64,000 bases of DNA from Vibrio penaeicida (GTDB taxonomy: Bacteria; Pseudomonadota; Gammaproteobacteria; Enterobacterales; Vibrionaceae). Every line of letters starts with the position of its first letter. Position 1 is the first letter of the stretch. A program made the position numbers and the translations under genes. This document shows positions 45,521-56,223 of this stretch, in pieces. The stretch spans positions 2,294,001-2,358,000 of the forward strand of contig NZ_AP025145.1 of the NCBI RefSeq assembly GCF_019977755.1. Reading direction: 5' to 3'. The notes under the pieces are model-generated. The model saw only the letters and a list, made by a program, of their open reading frames with translations, was not told the DNA's origin and did not search any database.

Positions 45521-46417
45521 ATGTCACATTTAATCTCGCAGCTTCAAGAGTTGGTTGAACATATTGAATCTCACCTAGATGAAGACATCGACATCGCCCT
45601 ATTAGCAAAGCGGTTTAGTATGTCACCGTGGCACTTTCAACGAATGTTCAAAGGCTTAATTGGCGATACATTAGGAGGATACATTCGCGGACGAAAGTTG
45701 ACGCGAGCTGCGCAGCAGTTGATTCATACCGAGCTGGGAATTATTGATATAGCGCTGAATGTGGGCTTTGGCTCCCACGAGGCTTTTACACGTTCATTCA
45801 AGCACTACTTTTCAATCACTCCGAAACAGTTTCGCCAGCAAAGCCCCGTTGTAAACTTGAGAGAAAAGCCTGTACTTACTCAATCACTTTTCTCACACCT
45901 AAATAATGGTATGAAGCTTGAGCCGCAAATCATTCATCAACCAGAATTGCTGCTGGTCGGTTTTGAAACCACTATTCCCTCTCCATTTACCTTTGAAGAG
46001 AGTTTTTGCGATTTACTCGAAGCGCCTTGGATGCAATTATTGGGGAGGCGAGAAGAACTCAAACATGCAAAAGACGACACCTACTACGGGCTGACTATTA
46101 GCCCTTCAGGCACTTTTTTAGAAGATGAAGTGACGTACCTTTCTGCGATGGAAGTATCCGATCGACAACTTATCCCTAGTGACATGAAGACTCATAGGCT
46201 TCCTCAGCAAGAGATTGCCGTATTTGAAGTAGAAGAGGTAAGTGAGGACTCCGTTGGTAAAACCATGGATTACATTTATGGATACTGGCTACCCAATTCG
46301 GAATATGAACGAGGTACGGGGCAAGATTACGAACTGTTTGAAAACCTGAAAAACTTTACGTTACCTGAAATGAAATCCAAGTACATTATTCCCATTCGCT
46401 CCAAAACTAGATCTTGA
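45521..46417 (+). CDS. AraC-family regulator with GyrI-like domain
   Basis: About 298 residues from the ATG at 45521 (GGAAGGA site). Unusually for AraC proteins, the HTH pair is N-terminal (about 5-105; IALLAKRFSMSPWHFQRMFKG and the SHEAFTRSFKHYFSITPKQFRQ part). A GyrI-like effector domain follows (about 125-295; PQIIHQPELLLVGFETTIP). This Rob/SoxS-like layout is found in regulators of drug or toxic-compound response. Divergent from the oxidoreductase. Confidence 0.88.
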   Translation: MSHLISQLQELVEHIESHLDEDIDIALLAKRFSMSPWHFQRMFKGLIGDTLGGYIRGRKLTRAAQQLIHTELGIIDIALNVGFGSHEAFTRSFKHYFSITPKQFRQQSPVVNLREKPVLTQSLFSHLNNGMKLEPQIIHQPELLLVGFETTIPSPFTFEESFCDLLEAPWMQLLGRREELKHAKDDTYYGLTISPSGTFLEDEVTYLSAMEVSDRQLIPSDMKTHRLPQQEIAVFEVEEVSEDSVGKTMDYIYGYWLPNSEYERGTGQDYELFENLKNFTLPEMKSKYIIPIRSKTRS

Positions 46418-46435
46418 TTAAACGCCATATAAAAC

Positions 46436-46461
46436 GAAAAACCCCGCCACAAGGGCGGGGT
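46436..46461 (-). terminator. Intrinsic terminator of the porin gene
   Basis: Stem ACCCCGCC/GGCGGGGT with a T-rich tail on the minus strand, 35 bases past the porin stop. It may also stop the convergent AraC-type gene. Confidence 0.88.
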
Positions 46462-46496
46462 CAAAACTCTAAAAGTAGAAAAGGCAGTGGTAACTT

Positions 46497-47480
46497 TTAG
46501 AATTTAACTTCTAGACCTGCTGCATAACCCAGCTCAGTCTTAACCTTGTCACCGTTTGCTTCTTTAACATCAGCGTGACCTAGTTCTGCGTAAACTTTCA
46601 CATTGCTGTGGAACTTGTGAGTTACGTTTGCGTAGAAGTTGTGTACTTTTGCAGCATCTTTTGCATCACCGTAGTCGTAACCACCAGCAATCGACGTTTT
46701 CTCATCAAGAGCATACGCTGCAGAAAGCTTAGCAATGTTGATCTTGCCATCAACCGTTACTTTGTCGCCGCCGCTTAGCTTAGTTGTTGCGTAAGAAGCA
46801 CCAACAGTAATCGCATCAAACGTACCTTTAACCTGCGCTAGTGCAGAGTTAGATTTTACGTTTTTCGCCGTTACTTTACCGAAAGTTGCTGTATCCAACT
46901 TCACCTGCTGAAGGTAAACAGCCGCTTCTACGTTACCGAACTTGTAGCCACCAGCAACATCGTAAGCAAACTTGTGCTCACCTTTAGTTTCTTTAACTTC
47001 AGCGTAAGAACCACCAACCCAAGCATTACCAAAAGTACCTGCGTACTTAGCAACTGAATCGCCAGAACCTACTGCTAACGTTTCAACTTCATCATCAAAG
47101 AACTTAATACCGAACTCGATGTCGTTAGAGATACCAGCACCGTCGAAAGTCGTTGATTGACGACCTGCTGTAAACGTACCGAATTTGCTGTGCTGTAGAC
47201 CAACATACAGCTCGTCGTTCTCAACGTCTGTTTTTTCGAATTTAAATGCTGCTTTACCGATAGCCGTTAGCTCTTCATCTACTGTTACTGTAGTAGTTGC
47301 GAATAGGTCGCCATCGTCTAAACGGAATTTGCCTACTGATTTTTCAGCACGTTCTTTTTTGTACTGAACTTCAGCGGCACCACCAAGATCTAGCTTAACG
47401 CCATCCTTGTTGTAAATTTCTGCTGCGTTTACTGATGTTGCTGCAAGAGTTACTGCAACAGCTAGAATTGTCTTTTTCAT
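46497..47480 (-). CDS. OmpU-like outer-membrane porin
   Basis: About 327 residues from MKKTILAVAV (47480). A signal peptide ends at SVNAAEIYNKDG. The rest is alternating polar/hydrophobic strands typical of a 16-strand Gram-negative porin, ending in the usual C-terminal aromatic (LEVKF) needed for BAM insertion. Gly/Asp/Lys-rich composition matches OmpU/OmpC-type Vibrio porins. It makes a non-specific diffusion channel. Single-gene unit. Confidence 0.9.
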   Translation of the reverse strand: MKKTILAVAVTLAATSVNAAEIYNKDGVKLDLGGAAEVQYKKERAEKSVGKFRLDDGDLFATTTVTVDEELTAIGKAAFKFEKTDVENDELYVGLQHSKFGTFTAGRQSTTFDGAGISNDIEFGIKFFDDEVETLAVGSGDSVAKYAGTFGNAWVGGSYAEVKETKGEHKFAYDVAGGYKFGNVEAAVYLQQVKLDTATFGKVTAKNVKSNSALAQVKGTFDAITVGASYATTKLSGGDKVTVDGKINIAKLSAAYALDEKTSIAGGYDYGDAKDAAKVHNFYANVTHKFHSNVKVYAELGHADVKEANGDKVKTELGYAAGLEVKF

Positions 47481-47752
47481 TATCATTCATCCACTGCTAA
47501 TTATATTTAATTGCAAAAGAATTCATTTGCGCAATGGATATTAGACATAAGACGTTAGTTATCAATAGTCCCTTACTCACGCTTACACCATACAAACCAA
47601 TCACTTACAACACCTTACGTTTCTCATCTTTCATTACACAGAGAGGCAAATGTTTACAATTGACGAAGTAAAAAAGTTGCGATGATAAGAGATAAGCTTT
47701 AGGAGTTTGGCGTACGGATTCGTTAGGTTATCGTGATTACCTCCCCCAGTAT

Positions 47753-48085
47753 TTATGCTAACACAACGTAAACAAAGAGAGCGGTAAACGCACAGTGCAA
47801 TGCCGAAACAGAATAAAGGATGAGATAAAATGGACGCTTTTGCGTTTTATGGCGAAACACTTCTCTACCAATAAGCGCACCAGGCCAGCCACCCAACATA
47901 GCCAAGCCGTGCAATGTGGCTTCTTTCACTCGACGATTCCCTTTGATCGCTTGCCGTTTATCCCACCAGTAGAAAAAGAGCGTGAATAAACTCAAAAGCT
48001 GTGACACCAATAACCAATAAATTGGGAGGTGGCTATAAAATAGGGAGACAAACAAGAATAACCAATAGAAGACGGACAACTTCAC
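47753..48085 (-). CDS. DUF1294 small membrane protein
   Basis: 110 residues with four predicted membrane helices. The central KRQAIKGNRRVKEATLHGLAM and the GGWPGALIGREVFRHKT segment form the DUF1294 signature. Unknown function; relatives are sometimes fused to a cold-shock domain, which is missing here. It is divergent from the GFA gene with about 30 bases between them. Confidence 0.85.
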   Translation of the reverse strand: MKLSVFYWLFLFVSLFYSHLPIYWLLVSQLLSLFTLFFYWWDKRQAIKGNRRVKEATLHGLAMLGGWPGALIGREVFRHKTQKRPFYLILYSVSALHCAFTALFVYVVLA

Positions 48086-48116
48086 GGCACCTCCTCGGCT
48101 TTAAAGGGAATGTAAG

Positions 48117-48476
48117 ATGACAAGTGGAACCTGCCATTGTGGCAATATCACGCTGCAAGTAAAGACACTTCCAGACACTTTAACTCAATGCAACTGCTCT
48201 CACTGCTTTAGAACTGCGCCTTTATACGGCTACTACACATCGCCTGAAGTGGATGTGATCGTGACTTCTGGTGTAACCGATGGATACGAGTGGGGTGATC
48301 GAATGATTCACTTCCACCATTGCCCGATATATAAAATACATACCCATTACACGGCAACAGATAAAGCGGGAATGGATAGAGTGGGCGTGAATTTCCGATT
48401 GTTTGACAGAGAAATGGTTGAATCTATTCGTGTGCGGCGTTTTGATGGCGCGGATACATGGACGTTTCTGGATTAA
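48117..48476 (+). CDS. GFA/CENP-V family zinc protein
   Basis: 119 residues with the cysteine pattern of the glutathione-dependent formaldehyde-activating (GFA, Mss4-like) fold: CHCGNITL near the start and CNCSHC at about 30-35. Most relatives are annotated GFA family although few are true formaldehyde enzymes. It binds structural zinc; substrate unknown. Confidence 0.82.
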   Translation: MTSGTCHCGNITLQVKTLPDTLTQCNCSHCFRTAPLYGYYTSPEVDVIVTSGVTDGYEWGDRMIHFHHCPIYKIHTHYTATDKAGMDRVGVNFRLFDREMVESIRVRRFDGADTWTFLD

Positions 48477-48520
48477 GGCATTTCTATGGTCTGCTGGCGT
48501 GTTAATCTGTATGACACAGA

Positions 48521-50185
48521 TTAGCTCTTCATCATCGCTTCAAAGCTAATTTCATAGTGATTGTAAGACAGTATGGAAGGACCATGTTCACGACGTGTGA
48601 CTACCGTGTCCTCACCAAATCTAACCGTTACACGGGAATACACTTTGTTTTTTACGGTGATGGTATTCGCCGAAAGCATTTGCTCAAATTCAAGTTCAAC
48701 CGCATCGAGCTTTTTCTTGGTTCGAGTGAGTAGATCGTTGTTTTTTTCTTTTAAAGAAGCAACGTTATCCACCATATCTTGAGTCCGCTCGGATTTAGGT
48801 GTTTTGGAAAGCTCCAATTCCGCCCGAACCACCTTCATGGTTTCTTCTTGAACTTTTTTATAGTTCTCTTTCAGCTTTTCAATACCCGCTTTGTACTTTT
48901 TATAGCGAGCACAAGCTTCCACATTGGTGACAGAATCGCCTTCAACGCCTAAGTTCACGCAGGTAATCTTTCCACCAACTTGGGTGTTGCCTCCACTTAG
49001 CGTGCCCTGTTTTCCATTCGCATCACAGACACTTAGATCGCCTCCACAACGGACTTCGTTTTGCAGGCTATGGATGGCAAGAGTAATGTCATCGTGAGCT
49101 TGTACCGTCGCATACTGAGCATATTTACTCGTAATGGAGCCACCAGAACGGACAACACAGGCATTCTCTTCACCTTCTCCAACTGGGCGACCGATAATAC
49201 CTTTTGCAGCGGTAATATCTCCATGAGCCTGAACATCGGCCGATTCAATAAAACCACCCACCGTGATAGAGCCAGTGGCAAGCACCTTCATTCCGGGTTC
49301 TATATCGCCCGTAATGACAACGCAACCTTTGAATTTAATATGACCGGTCGATACATCGACCTTGCTCAAACACAGCGCATTATCAACTTCAACGCTCGAG
49401 CCTTTCTTCATGACTGGCATTCCAGACACGGATGCACGAAGTAAATTAGGGTTGTTTTTGCATATATAAGTGCCCTTCCCTTCTCGTAAGAGTTTGTCGG
49501 TTCCGGGTTTAGGAGGGATAGCTTTGCCACAAACAGTAAAACCAGGCGTACCTTTCGTCGCCGGTTTACGCCGTAAAAGCTCTTCATTTTCGGCAACCGT
49601 TATGGTTTCACCGAGATTACGCATATCAACACGGTGAGTAACCGTATTAACTTCTTGTGGTCTGAGTACGCGGCTGTTGATATCGGGGAACAGTGAAATG
49701 AATTCCGCATCTTTTCCGTCTACAGGACGCTTACCAATGGCTACTGCCTGAGAAAACTCTTGCCCTGGTGGTACCTTATGGCTCATCGCCAGTACCTTTT
49801 TTAGCGCGAGTTTATTGATGCCTTTGGTGACATGTGCCGCGGATAGCGCTTCTACAATTTCGCTGCCTCGAAGTGCTCGACCTCCTTGAGCACCTTGTAC
49901 AACCATACGCGCGATCATATCGTCATCTTCGAGCTCAACGGTTACCCTTGCATTTTTACGGTACGCAACTTTGACACCCTGAAACGCTTCTTTTTTCGCC
50001 TTACGGGCAGCGCTAACAAAGGTTTTTACGGCACCATCGTCTAAGAAGAAGGAAGCGGCACCCAAATTTTCGATGGCGTGATCAAGTCCCAGCTCACCGA
50101 AGTCAGGCTCTACAGCCATATCGGTGGGCATCTGTGCTATGACACTTTGATCATCATCCGAAAGTCGGATGAACTCTTTCCACAT
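48521..50185 (-). CDS. FapA-like (DUF342) protein
   Basis: 554 residues. The N-terminal third is an alpha/beta region. The middle (about 180-415) is a DUF342/FapA parallel beta-helix with many short Gly-rich turns (VVITGDIEPGMKVLATGSITVGG), and the C-terminus is a coiled coil (about 425-510). DUF342 proteins occur with two-component and chemotaxis genes, and one characterised member (V. vulnificus FapA) links glucose PTS signalling to flagellar polarity. It stands next to the regulator/chemotaxis block in the same direction, which suggests a signalling role. Confidence 0.8.
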   Translation of the reverse strand: MWKEFIRLSDDDQSVIAQMPTDMAVEPDFGELGLDHAIENLGAASFFLDDGAVKTFVSAARKAKKEAFQGVKVAYRKNARVTVELEDDDMIARMVVQGAQGGRALRGSEIVEALSAAHVTKGINKLALKKVLAMSHKVPPGQEFSQAVAIGKRPVDGKDAEFISLFPDINSRVLRPQEVNTVTHRVDMRNLGETITVAENEELLRRKPATKGTPGFTVCGKAIPPKPGTDKLLREGKGTYICKNNPNLLRASVSGMPVMKKGSSVEVDNALCLSKVDVSTGHIKFKGCVVITGDIEPGMKVLATGSITVGGFIESADVQAHGDITAAKGIIGRPVGEGEENACVVRSGGSITSKYAQYATVQAHDDITLAIHSLQNEVRCGGDLSVCDANGKQGTLSGGNTQVGGKITCVNLGVEGDSVTNVEACARYKKYKAGIEKLKENYKKVQEETMKVVRAELELSKTPKSERTQDMVDNVASLKEKNNDLLTRTKKKLDAVELEFEQMLSANTITVKNKVYSRVTVRFGEDTVVTRREHGPSILSYNHYEISFEAMMKS

Positions 50186-50462
50186 AGTCCGTCACTCAAA
50201 AATAAGACACCATTTCTGGAATGAGTGTAACGAATTTGTCCAGAGATTTAACAAAAACATGCGCGTTTTCCGGCTGTGGTCACTAATACAAGCACATCAA
50301 CTTCACCACAGCGAGAAAATTCAATATTTAGCTCACGACATTTTCATCTCTAAACATTGATTATTCAAATTCCAGCTACATATTCTTTAAATCACACGAA
50401 TAAAGCAAACATTCGACTACACCATCAATGCCAGCAATTATATAAGTAGCTCAAATAAAACG

Positions 50463-52133
50463 CTAATATTGGCTAAATTGATACACTGCCTTCACTTTTT
50501 TGCCACAGTTGGAATACTCGAGTGATTCGCACAGCTCCGAAACCAACACAATCCCCCGACCATAGCTGTTTTCATCAGAAACCATACTTAAGTCATGATA
50601 ATTAAAGCCTTCACCAGTATGCTCAATTGTCATACCCAGCTGATTGATCTCAGGCAAATATTCGAGTTCCAGTGTTAGCATGGCTTCCTCGTTGAGGTCT
50701 TGTAGCCTTTCTTCTCGTAACTGGTAATACGTAAAAAACCCTTCTTCATCATTTTTTAATTTTGAGTCCAGTCCTAATAACCCGTGTTCAATGGCGTTAG
50801 CAAAGAGTTCTGATAAGACCGAGCAAACCAAATCAAGGTTGGGGCCTCCGCTCACAATACCAGAAATGTAATGACGAACCTCCGCCATGACGGTCACACC
50901 ACTTAGCACGTCTTTCGGGAAACTTAACCGAGTATTCAATGGTACTTTGCCAACAAAGGGCAATTCAGCGTCAGGGGTTTGCCCAGCCTCATTGTGGATA
51001 GGGAATGTCATGGTAAGAATGGAAAGATCATCATCCTTGCTTTTGTTTGAAAAAACGTTCACCGCTTCATACAAAGAAGGGATTATTGCAGTGGGTTCAC
51101 ACTCATTAAGTACATGTTTGAGCCTATCTTCACCAAACTGCTCTCCAGAGGGGCTAGCCGCTTCGGTTACACCATCGGTATAGCACACAATCTGTTGTCC
51201 TGGTTCTAAGCGAAGGTGGACTAAATTGGTTTCAAATTCCTCACCACTCAATACACCCAGAGGCATATGAGCAGATGTGAGGTTGTTGATGATTTTTCCA
51301 GAGGAGTCGAGAATATAGCTGTCTGGTAGCCCTCCTCCCCACCATGTCACATCCAGCCCGTTTGCGCTGATTTCAAACACGTTCGCTGCCACCATCATTC
51401 CTAGTGGTAAAAAGCGCACGAGAGACGTATTGATTTCTTCTAAAATCTCACCAAGAGACATGCCTTTGGAAGCCATTGAGAAAAAAGCTCTCGTGGCAGG
51501 AATTGTCGAAATAGCCGCGGGTAAACCATGACCAGTCGCATCAGCGATCATCACGTAAACCCCACCTTGAGGGCGATTAGCCACAACAATCAAATCCCCA
51601 TTAAACACCGTAGAGGGGTTAGATATGTATTCGATGCCGTCGATATTTTTATACATATCTTCAGCAAGATTGGTGAAAATGGATTCAGAAATGGCGTAAT
51701 CGTACTTAACCTGCTCGCGGAATTTACTCAGCTCATCGCGTTGTTTACTCACTTCACTGTGCATTTTCGCAACACGATAGTGCGCCTGTACTTTGGCAAG
51801 TAGCGTACTTCTGCCAACAGGCTTGAGGATGAAGTCATCCCCATAGAAAAGACAACGCCCGAACGAATCACGATCATCCAAAACAGTTAAGAAGATGATG
51901 GGCATATGTACGTCAGGGAATTCTTCGCGAATCTCTTTGGCCGTCGTAAAGCCATCTTTGACTGGCATCATAACGTCCATAAGGATCACATCGGGAAGGC
52001 TCTCTGCTTCTTTTAATGCGTCAACGACACCTTCGCCATTCTCAAATAGGGTAATCTCTTCTGCGATGCTGGTGAGCATATAGCGAAACATTTCCCGATT
52101 GGTTTTTTGATCATCAACAATCAGCACTCTCAT
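50463..52133 (-). CDS. REC-PP2C-HATPase response regulator (HsbR/CrsR-type)
   Basis: 556 residues. A receiver domain (about 1-122, phospho-acceptor Asp53 in ILMDVMMP) precedes a SpoIIE/PP2C phosphatase (about 165-375, IADATGHGLPAA) and a HATPase/anti-sigma-type kinase domain (about 415-556, ELFANAIEHGLLG). This order matches HsbR of Pseudomonas and CrsR of Shewanella. There, phosphorylation of the receiver switches phosphatase and kinase activity on a STAS partner. The adjacent 99-residue STAS gene is that partner. Confidence 0.92.
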   Translation of the reverse strand: MRVLIVDDQKTNREMFRYMLTSIAEEITLFENGEGVVDALKEAESLPDVILMDVMMPVKDGFTTAKEIREEFPDVHMPIIFLTVLDDRDSFGRCLFYGDDFILKPVGRSTLLAKVQAHYRVAKMHSEVSKQRDELSKFREQVKYDYAISESIFTNLAEDMYKNIDGIEYISNPSTVFNGDLIVVANRPQGGVYVMIADATGHGLPAAISTIPATRAFFSMASKGMSLGEILEEINTSLVRFLPLGMMVAANVFEISANGLDVTWWGGGLPDSYILDSSGKIINNLTSAHMPLGVLSGEEFETNLVHLRLEPGQQIVCYTDGVTEAASPSGEQFGEDRLKHVLNECEPTAIIPSLYEAVNVFSNKSKDDDLSILTMTFPIHNEAGQTPDAELPFVGKVPLNTRLSFPKDVLSGVTVMAEVRHYISGIVSGGPNLDLVCSVLSELFANAIEHGLLGLDSKLKNDEEGFFTYYQLREERLQDLNEEAMLTLELEYLPEINQLGMTIEHTGEGFNYHDLSMVSDENSYGRGIVLVSELCESLEYSNCGKKVKAVYQFSQY

Positions 52134-52154
52134 AACCTAGCCCTCCTGAATTCA

Positions 52155-52454
52155 CTATTCGATTGAGAATTTCTTATCAAATCTCGATATCAGTAGAATT
52201 TTTTTCACCTGAGGCATGCTGTTAGTAATGACGATATCGCCATCTTGCTGTTGTAAGAATTTATGCATATTGAGTAACATGCCTAGACCAGCACTGTCGA
52301 TGTAGTCCACTTTTCGAAAGTCGACCACGAAACGATACCCTTTTTGCTGGCTGTAACTTTGGCGAAATTCATGAACCAAATTAAACCCAAATGCCCCCTC
52401 AACCGAAATGACGACGCGTCTTTGGTTGTTATCTATTTCAGCGGATACTGACAT
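52155..52454 (-). CDS. STAS-domain anti-sigma-factor antagonist
   Basis: 99 residues, one STAS domain. The YIDSAGLGMLLN segment contains the Ser that is phosphorylated in SpoIIAA/HsbA-type proteins. It is probably the substrate of the REC-PP2C-HATPase protein encoded directly downstream (21 bases). By analogy with HsbA/CrsA it would release or bind an anti-sigma factor or a diguanylate cyclase. It starts 11 bases after the MCP stop, so it shares the operon. Confidence 0.9.
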   Translation of the reverse strand: MSVSAEIDNNQRRVVISVEGAFGFNLVHEFRQSYSQQKGYRFVVDFRKVDYIDSAGLGMLLNMHKFLQQQDGDIVITNSMPQVKKILLISRFDKKFSIE

Positions 52455-52465
52455 AGTTCTTCTCC

Positions 52466-53641
52466 CTAGAATAATTCCACTTCACCTTCATCGATACCGG
52501 ATTGCTGTGCAGCAGCTTCTCCGCGGTTTTGAGCATGACCCATTAGATCTTCAATACCTTGTATCAACTCTGAAAGCTCTATTTCTCGCCTGTTAAACTT
52601 GCCCATTAGAACCGTCATATCTTCCAGAGCATGGGCGCTGCGTTCCGCATGTTGACCTTGCTGCGCGACAATATCGGCGAATTGCAGTGCGCGGATCCCG
52701 TTGCTCACCTGCTCAGCAAGTTCACTTCCCATTGCTCGCAATTTGTCGACTTCTTCCTTAATCTCAACGTTAACCTGCTGCACGCCTTGCAACATATCTT
52801 CCACTTGATCTTTCGAGTCGATCGCAACAGTCATATCTATTGAAGCGATCTCACCAACCGTTTCATTTGCTTCATTGATTGTGCCTTGGGCGATCGTGAT
52901 CTCTTTCTGTATCTGCCCGTTCAAATCTTCCGCTTTAAGAGACAAATTCCTCACCTCCTGGGCGACAACGGCAAACCCACGCCCCGCATCACCAGCTCGC
53001 GCGGCTTCTATAGCGGCATTCAGAGCCAACAGATTGGTTTGCTCGGATAACCCTTGGACTTGGTCCAATAGGCGAAATACGTTGTCCAATTTTGATGACA
53101 TGTCATGAATGCTGTGGACAGCGGTAATGCTTTTTTCCGAAACGCTGACAAGAATTTCAATATATTGAGCGAATATCTTTTCTGTTTTAGGAAGTACTTG
53201 GGTCAAGCTGTATTTACTGTCTTGATTGGCTAGAAGGTTATTGACTAAAGTCTCTGACACAAGGCTTTGACGCTGTGAGACTTCTTGCAAACCGAAGAAG
53301 CTATCATTGAGTGTCACGACAGATTCATCAATCACACCACGCTGCTTATCTAAACTTTCTTTTATATGCGGAAGCTCTTCTTCCATCAGCTGTTTGATTT
53401 CATCTAGCCGTACTCGTCGATCTGAATTCATTTCGATGGTTAGTTCTGGCTCCGTCCCCGTATCAAGTGACTTGGATTCTTTTTGTGGCGACTTAATCAG
53501 AACCCAAGGTGTGGCGGCGATCAACACAGACAGCGCAACCACCCACATTGAAGATACTTCCATTGCAACGAAACTGAGCCCCAACACTTGCAAGCCGAGA
53601 ATGAGCCACCAATTCGTCACGAAATTTGTTATTTTTTGCAT
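52466..53641 (-). CDS. Membrane methyl-accepting protein without sensor domain
   Basis: About 391 residues from the ATG at 53641 (MQKITNF; an upstream TTG gives six more). Two closely spaced membrane helices (about 8-45) have no periplasmic domain between them. A short coiled coil and an MCP signalling domain follow, with the [21 protein letters not shown] hairpin tip. It ends in EGEVELF, without a clear CheR-docking pentapeptide. It may sense membrane state or a partner protein. Sits between cheB and the STAS gene. Confidence 0.85.
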   Translation of the reverse strand: MQKITNFVTNWWLILGLQVLGLSFVAMEVSSMWVVALSVLIAATPWVLIKSPQKESKSLDTGTEPELTIEMNSDRRVRLDEIKQLMEEELPHIKESLDKQRGVIDESVVTLNDSFFGLQEVSQRQSLVSETLVNNLLANQDSKYSLTQVLPKTEKIFAQYIEILVSVSEKSITAVHSIHDMSSKLDNVFRLLDQVQGLSEQTNLLALNAAIEAARAGDAGRGFAVVAQEVRNLSLKAEDLNGQIQKEITIAQGTINEANETVGEIASIDMTVAIDSKDQVEDMLQGVQQVNVEIKEEVDKLRAMGSELAEQVSNGIRALQFADIVAQQGQHAERSAHALEDMTVLMGKFNRREIELSELIQGIEDLMGHAQNRGEAAAQQSGIDEGEVELF

Positions 53642-53670
53642 TGTTATAGACCCCTTCAATTCAGAAGTAT

Positions 53671-54714
53671 TCAGGAAGAAAACAACGTGTCACATATCAG
53701 TTTTGGAATTTTATTCAGTGACGCCACTTTTTCTACCGCTCCTACTTCTACCGCAACACGCGGCATTCCCCATACCACAGAGGATTGCTCATCCTGCGCT
53801 ATCGTAAATGCACCTGCATTGTTCATATTCAGCATTCCTGCTGCTCCATCCTGTCCCATTCCCGTAAGAATTACGCCAATGGCTCTGTCTTTTAGCGTTT
53901 CTGCTATTGCATCAAACATGACATCAACAGACGGCTTGTGGCGGTTAACAGGAGGGCGATCATCCAATTCGCAATACAAGCAACCGCCCCGCTTAACAAT
54001 CACCATGTGCTGATCGCCTGGTGCAACGTAAGCGCATCCATTCACAAGAGGAGCGGAGTCCACAGCAAGGTCTCGCACCGTCATTTCACTTGCATCATCA
54101 AGCCGCTGAGCAAACGAGGGCGTAAACAACGCACTAATGTGCTGAGTGATGACGATGGGTGGCAGGTTCGATGGCAAAGACGACAATACCGATCGGACGG
54201 CTTCCGTCCCTCCTGTCGAGGCACCAATAGCAATCAAATCGAACTGCTTACTTTTGTGTTTTACTTTTTCTTGCTTTTCAGCATGATGAGTTTTGTGTTG
54301 CTGTTTGACGTTCGCCCCTGCCGCCATTTTGACTTTGGCATTGACCATTTGTTTGTAATGGATCATCTCTGCCGTGTTCTCTACGGCAGGTTTAGGAAAA
54401 TAATCGACGGCACCTATTTCCAAGGCTTCAAGTGTGATGTCGGCACCATGCTGAGTCAGAGTGGAAATCATGACGACGGGCATAGGGCGTAATCTCATGA
54501 GGTTTTTAAGAAATTGCACGCCATTCATCTTCGGCATTTCAATATCTAACGTCAGTACATCAGGGTTGTGCTGCTTGATAAGATCCCGAGCTTCATACGG
54601 ATTTTCTGCTGCTGCCACAACAGTCAACTGAGGATCGGATTCGATGATCTCAGTGAGCAGCGCTCTGAATACAGGGGAGTCATCAACGATCATTACTTTT
54701 AGTTTTTTATTCAT
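53671..54714 (-). CDS. cheB: Chemotaxis methylesterase
   Basis: 347 residues. Receiver domain (about 1-125, DIEMPKMNG with the acceptor Asp) and methylesterase domain (about 155-345, [10 protein letters not shown] nucleophile Ser, ITQHI and MGQDGA motifs). It removes methyl groups and deamidates receptor glutamines in the cytosol. It starts four bases inside the cheD end (ATGA-type overlap), so the two are coupled. Confidence 0.95.
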   Translation of the reverse strand: MNKKLKVMIVDDSPVFRALLTEIIESDPQLTVVAAAENPYEARDLIKQHNPDVLTLDIEMPKMNGVQFLKNLMRLRPMPVVMISTLTQHGADITLEALEIGAVDYFPKPAVENTAEMIHYKQMVNAKVKMAAGANVKQQHKTHHAEKQEKVKHKSKQFDLIAIGASTGGTEAVRSVLSSLPSNLPPIVITQHISALFTPSFAQRLDDASEMTVRDLAVDSAPLVNGCAYVAPGDQHMVIVKRGGCLYCELDDRPPVNRHKPSVDVMFDAIAETLKDRAIGVILTGMGQDGAAGMLNMNNAGAFTIAQDEQSSVVWGMPRVAVEVGAVEKVASLNKIPKLICDTLFSS

Positions 54715-55355
54715 AAAAACAGCTCCGCATCATTATCGTGAGAACGATGACTCTCTATATCCAACTCTTTGGCGTATTTCGCTTCATTTCGTTTCACCTT
54801 ATCAACTTCAGAGAGTCGGATGCGTTTAACCCAAGCCTGACCACTCAGCGGATCAAACATCACCTTTCTGGGGATCATTCCCCCCAGATCCTGCGCTTCA
54901 ATCTCAAACTTTTCTTCACGCGCGTAATTCAGTGCAAATTCGATATTCTTATCGCCAATAAGGGCACTTCTGCCCATCAATTGCGCACCACCAAACAGTT
55001 TCAAACGGATCCTTTCTCGTACGGCCCCACCAGCAAGCAATTGGTTTATCAGCATCTCCATTGCGTTGTTGCCATATCGAGAGGCTGTCGAAACAATTTC
55101 TGTGGGATGCCAATGCTCTATTTCAGCGTTACTGTCGAATGGCAACAAAAAATGGTTCATACCCCCGATATAGGCCTGCGGATCCCACATGCAGGCGGCG
55201 ATGCACGATCCTAGCCCGGTACAAATCACTTCAGGCTCACGGCTGGTATAAACACCTCCGGGCATCACTTTCACCATGTGCACTTTCTTTTGTTGATGGT
55301 AAAAGCGGCTGAATTGTGACGTTTGGATAGGTGCATTTGCCTGCAGTCCTTTCAT
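54711..55355 (-). CDS. cheD: Chemoreceptor glutamine deamidase
   Basis: About 214 residues from [11 protein letters not shown] (55355; AGG-containing site upstream). The longer reading to 55511 would overlap cheR by 149 bases and has no support. The catalytic Cys is in [13 protein letters not shown], the His in MNHFLLP. CheD deamidates receptor glutamines and, in many systems, is tied to CheC or CheB. Its presence is typical of F7-class systems with an Aer2-type receptor. Confidence 0.93.
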   Translation of the reverse strand: MKGLQANAPIQTSQFSRFYHQQKKVHMVKVMPGGVYTSREPEVICTGLGSCIAACMWDPQAYIGGMNHFLLPFDSNAEIEHWHPTEIVSTASRYGNNAMEMLINQLLAGGAVRERIRLKLFGGAQLMGRSALIGDKNIEFALNYAREEKFEIEAQDLGGMIPRKVMFDPLSGQAWVKRIRLSEVDKVKRNEAKYAKELDIESHRSHDNDAELFL

Positions 55356-55362
55356 TCTTGCC

Positions 55363-56223
55363 TCACTGTTTAACATAAATGGTGTGTCCGAGGTGACGGA
55401 ATATGTCAGTACAATTTCCAACACTCTCTGAATGACCGATAAACAACACACCATCGTCGGCAAGAAGTTCGTAAAATCTCCGAATGAGTGTCTCTTGCGT
55501 TGGCTTATCAAAATAAATCATGACGTTGCGACAAGAGATAACATCAAATTGCTGATCCATGGGCCAATCAGCTAATAGGTTGAGCTGGTTAAAAGTAAGG
55601 TGTTGCTGTAACTGACGTTTTATTTTTATTTTTCCGGCCATTTGGCCTTTTCCCTTCACGAATGCCCCTTTTAGATATTCGCTGGGTATACTTTCTAGTG
55701 ATTCTTCCCCATAGACACCTTTCTTGGCATGAGCTAACACATTGGTGTCTAAGTCGGTTGCAAGCATACGTACATCGTTTATCCGCTCGAATACTTGCGC
55801 TTTTTTTAACATAGCAAGGTAACTGTAGGGCTCTTCTCCTGTTGAACACCCTGCCGACCAAAACCTAAGTTGTTTTTTACCCTCATTGAACCACTTTGGA
55901 ATCATCACCCCTTCTAGGTATTCAAAATGATGAAATTCACGGAAAAAATGGGTTTTATTGGTGGTTAGGTTATTAATAAAATTTACTTTTTCGGCATCAT
56001 TGATTTCGAGCAATTCACGATATTCAGAGAAACGCTGAAACCCATGTTCTCGTAAAATACGGCTGATGCGACCGTAAACCATCGCCTTCTTTTTATCCGA
56101 CAAAAATATCCCGACACTTTTGTGGACAAAATATTGTATGTATTTGAAGTCCTGTTCTGTTAGTTCAAACTCTCTACCAGTCAGCGGACTCTCTGCCTCT
56201 GCTCGGCTTAGAACTCTTCCCAT
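55363..56223 (-). CDS. cheR: Chemotaxis methyltransferase
   Basis: 286 residues. An N-terminal helical domain (about 15-75) is followed by a SAM-binding domain (about 80-280, [15 protein letters not shown] and [13 protein letters not shown]). It methylates receptor glutamates using S-adenosylmethionine. Its ATG lies inside the last codons of the upstream receptor gene, with a strong GGAAGGAG site, giving a 16-base overlap. It lacks TPR repeats. Confidence 0.95.
   Translation of the reverse strand: MGRVLSRAEAESPLTGREFELTEQDFKYIQYFVHKSVGIFLSDKKKAMVYGRISRILREHGFQRFSEYRELLEINDAEKVNFINNLTTNKTHFFREFHHFEYLEGVMIPKWFNEGKKQLRFWSAGCSTGEEPYSYLAMLKKAQVFERINDVRMLATDLDTNVLAHAKKGVYGEESLESIPSEYLKGAFVKGKGQMAGKIKIKRQLQQHLTFNQLNLLADWPMDQQFDVISCRNVMIYFDKPTQETLIRRFYELLADDGVLFIGHSESVGNCTDIFRHLGHTIYVKQ

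Noticed and set aside
55356..55511. Longer CheD start
   Set aside because: It would overlap cheR by 149 bases; the internal ATG at 55355 has a good ribosome site and matches the normal CheD length.
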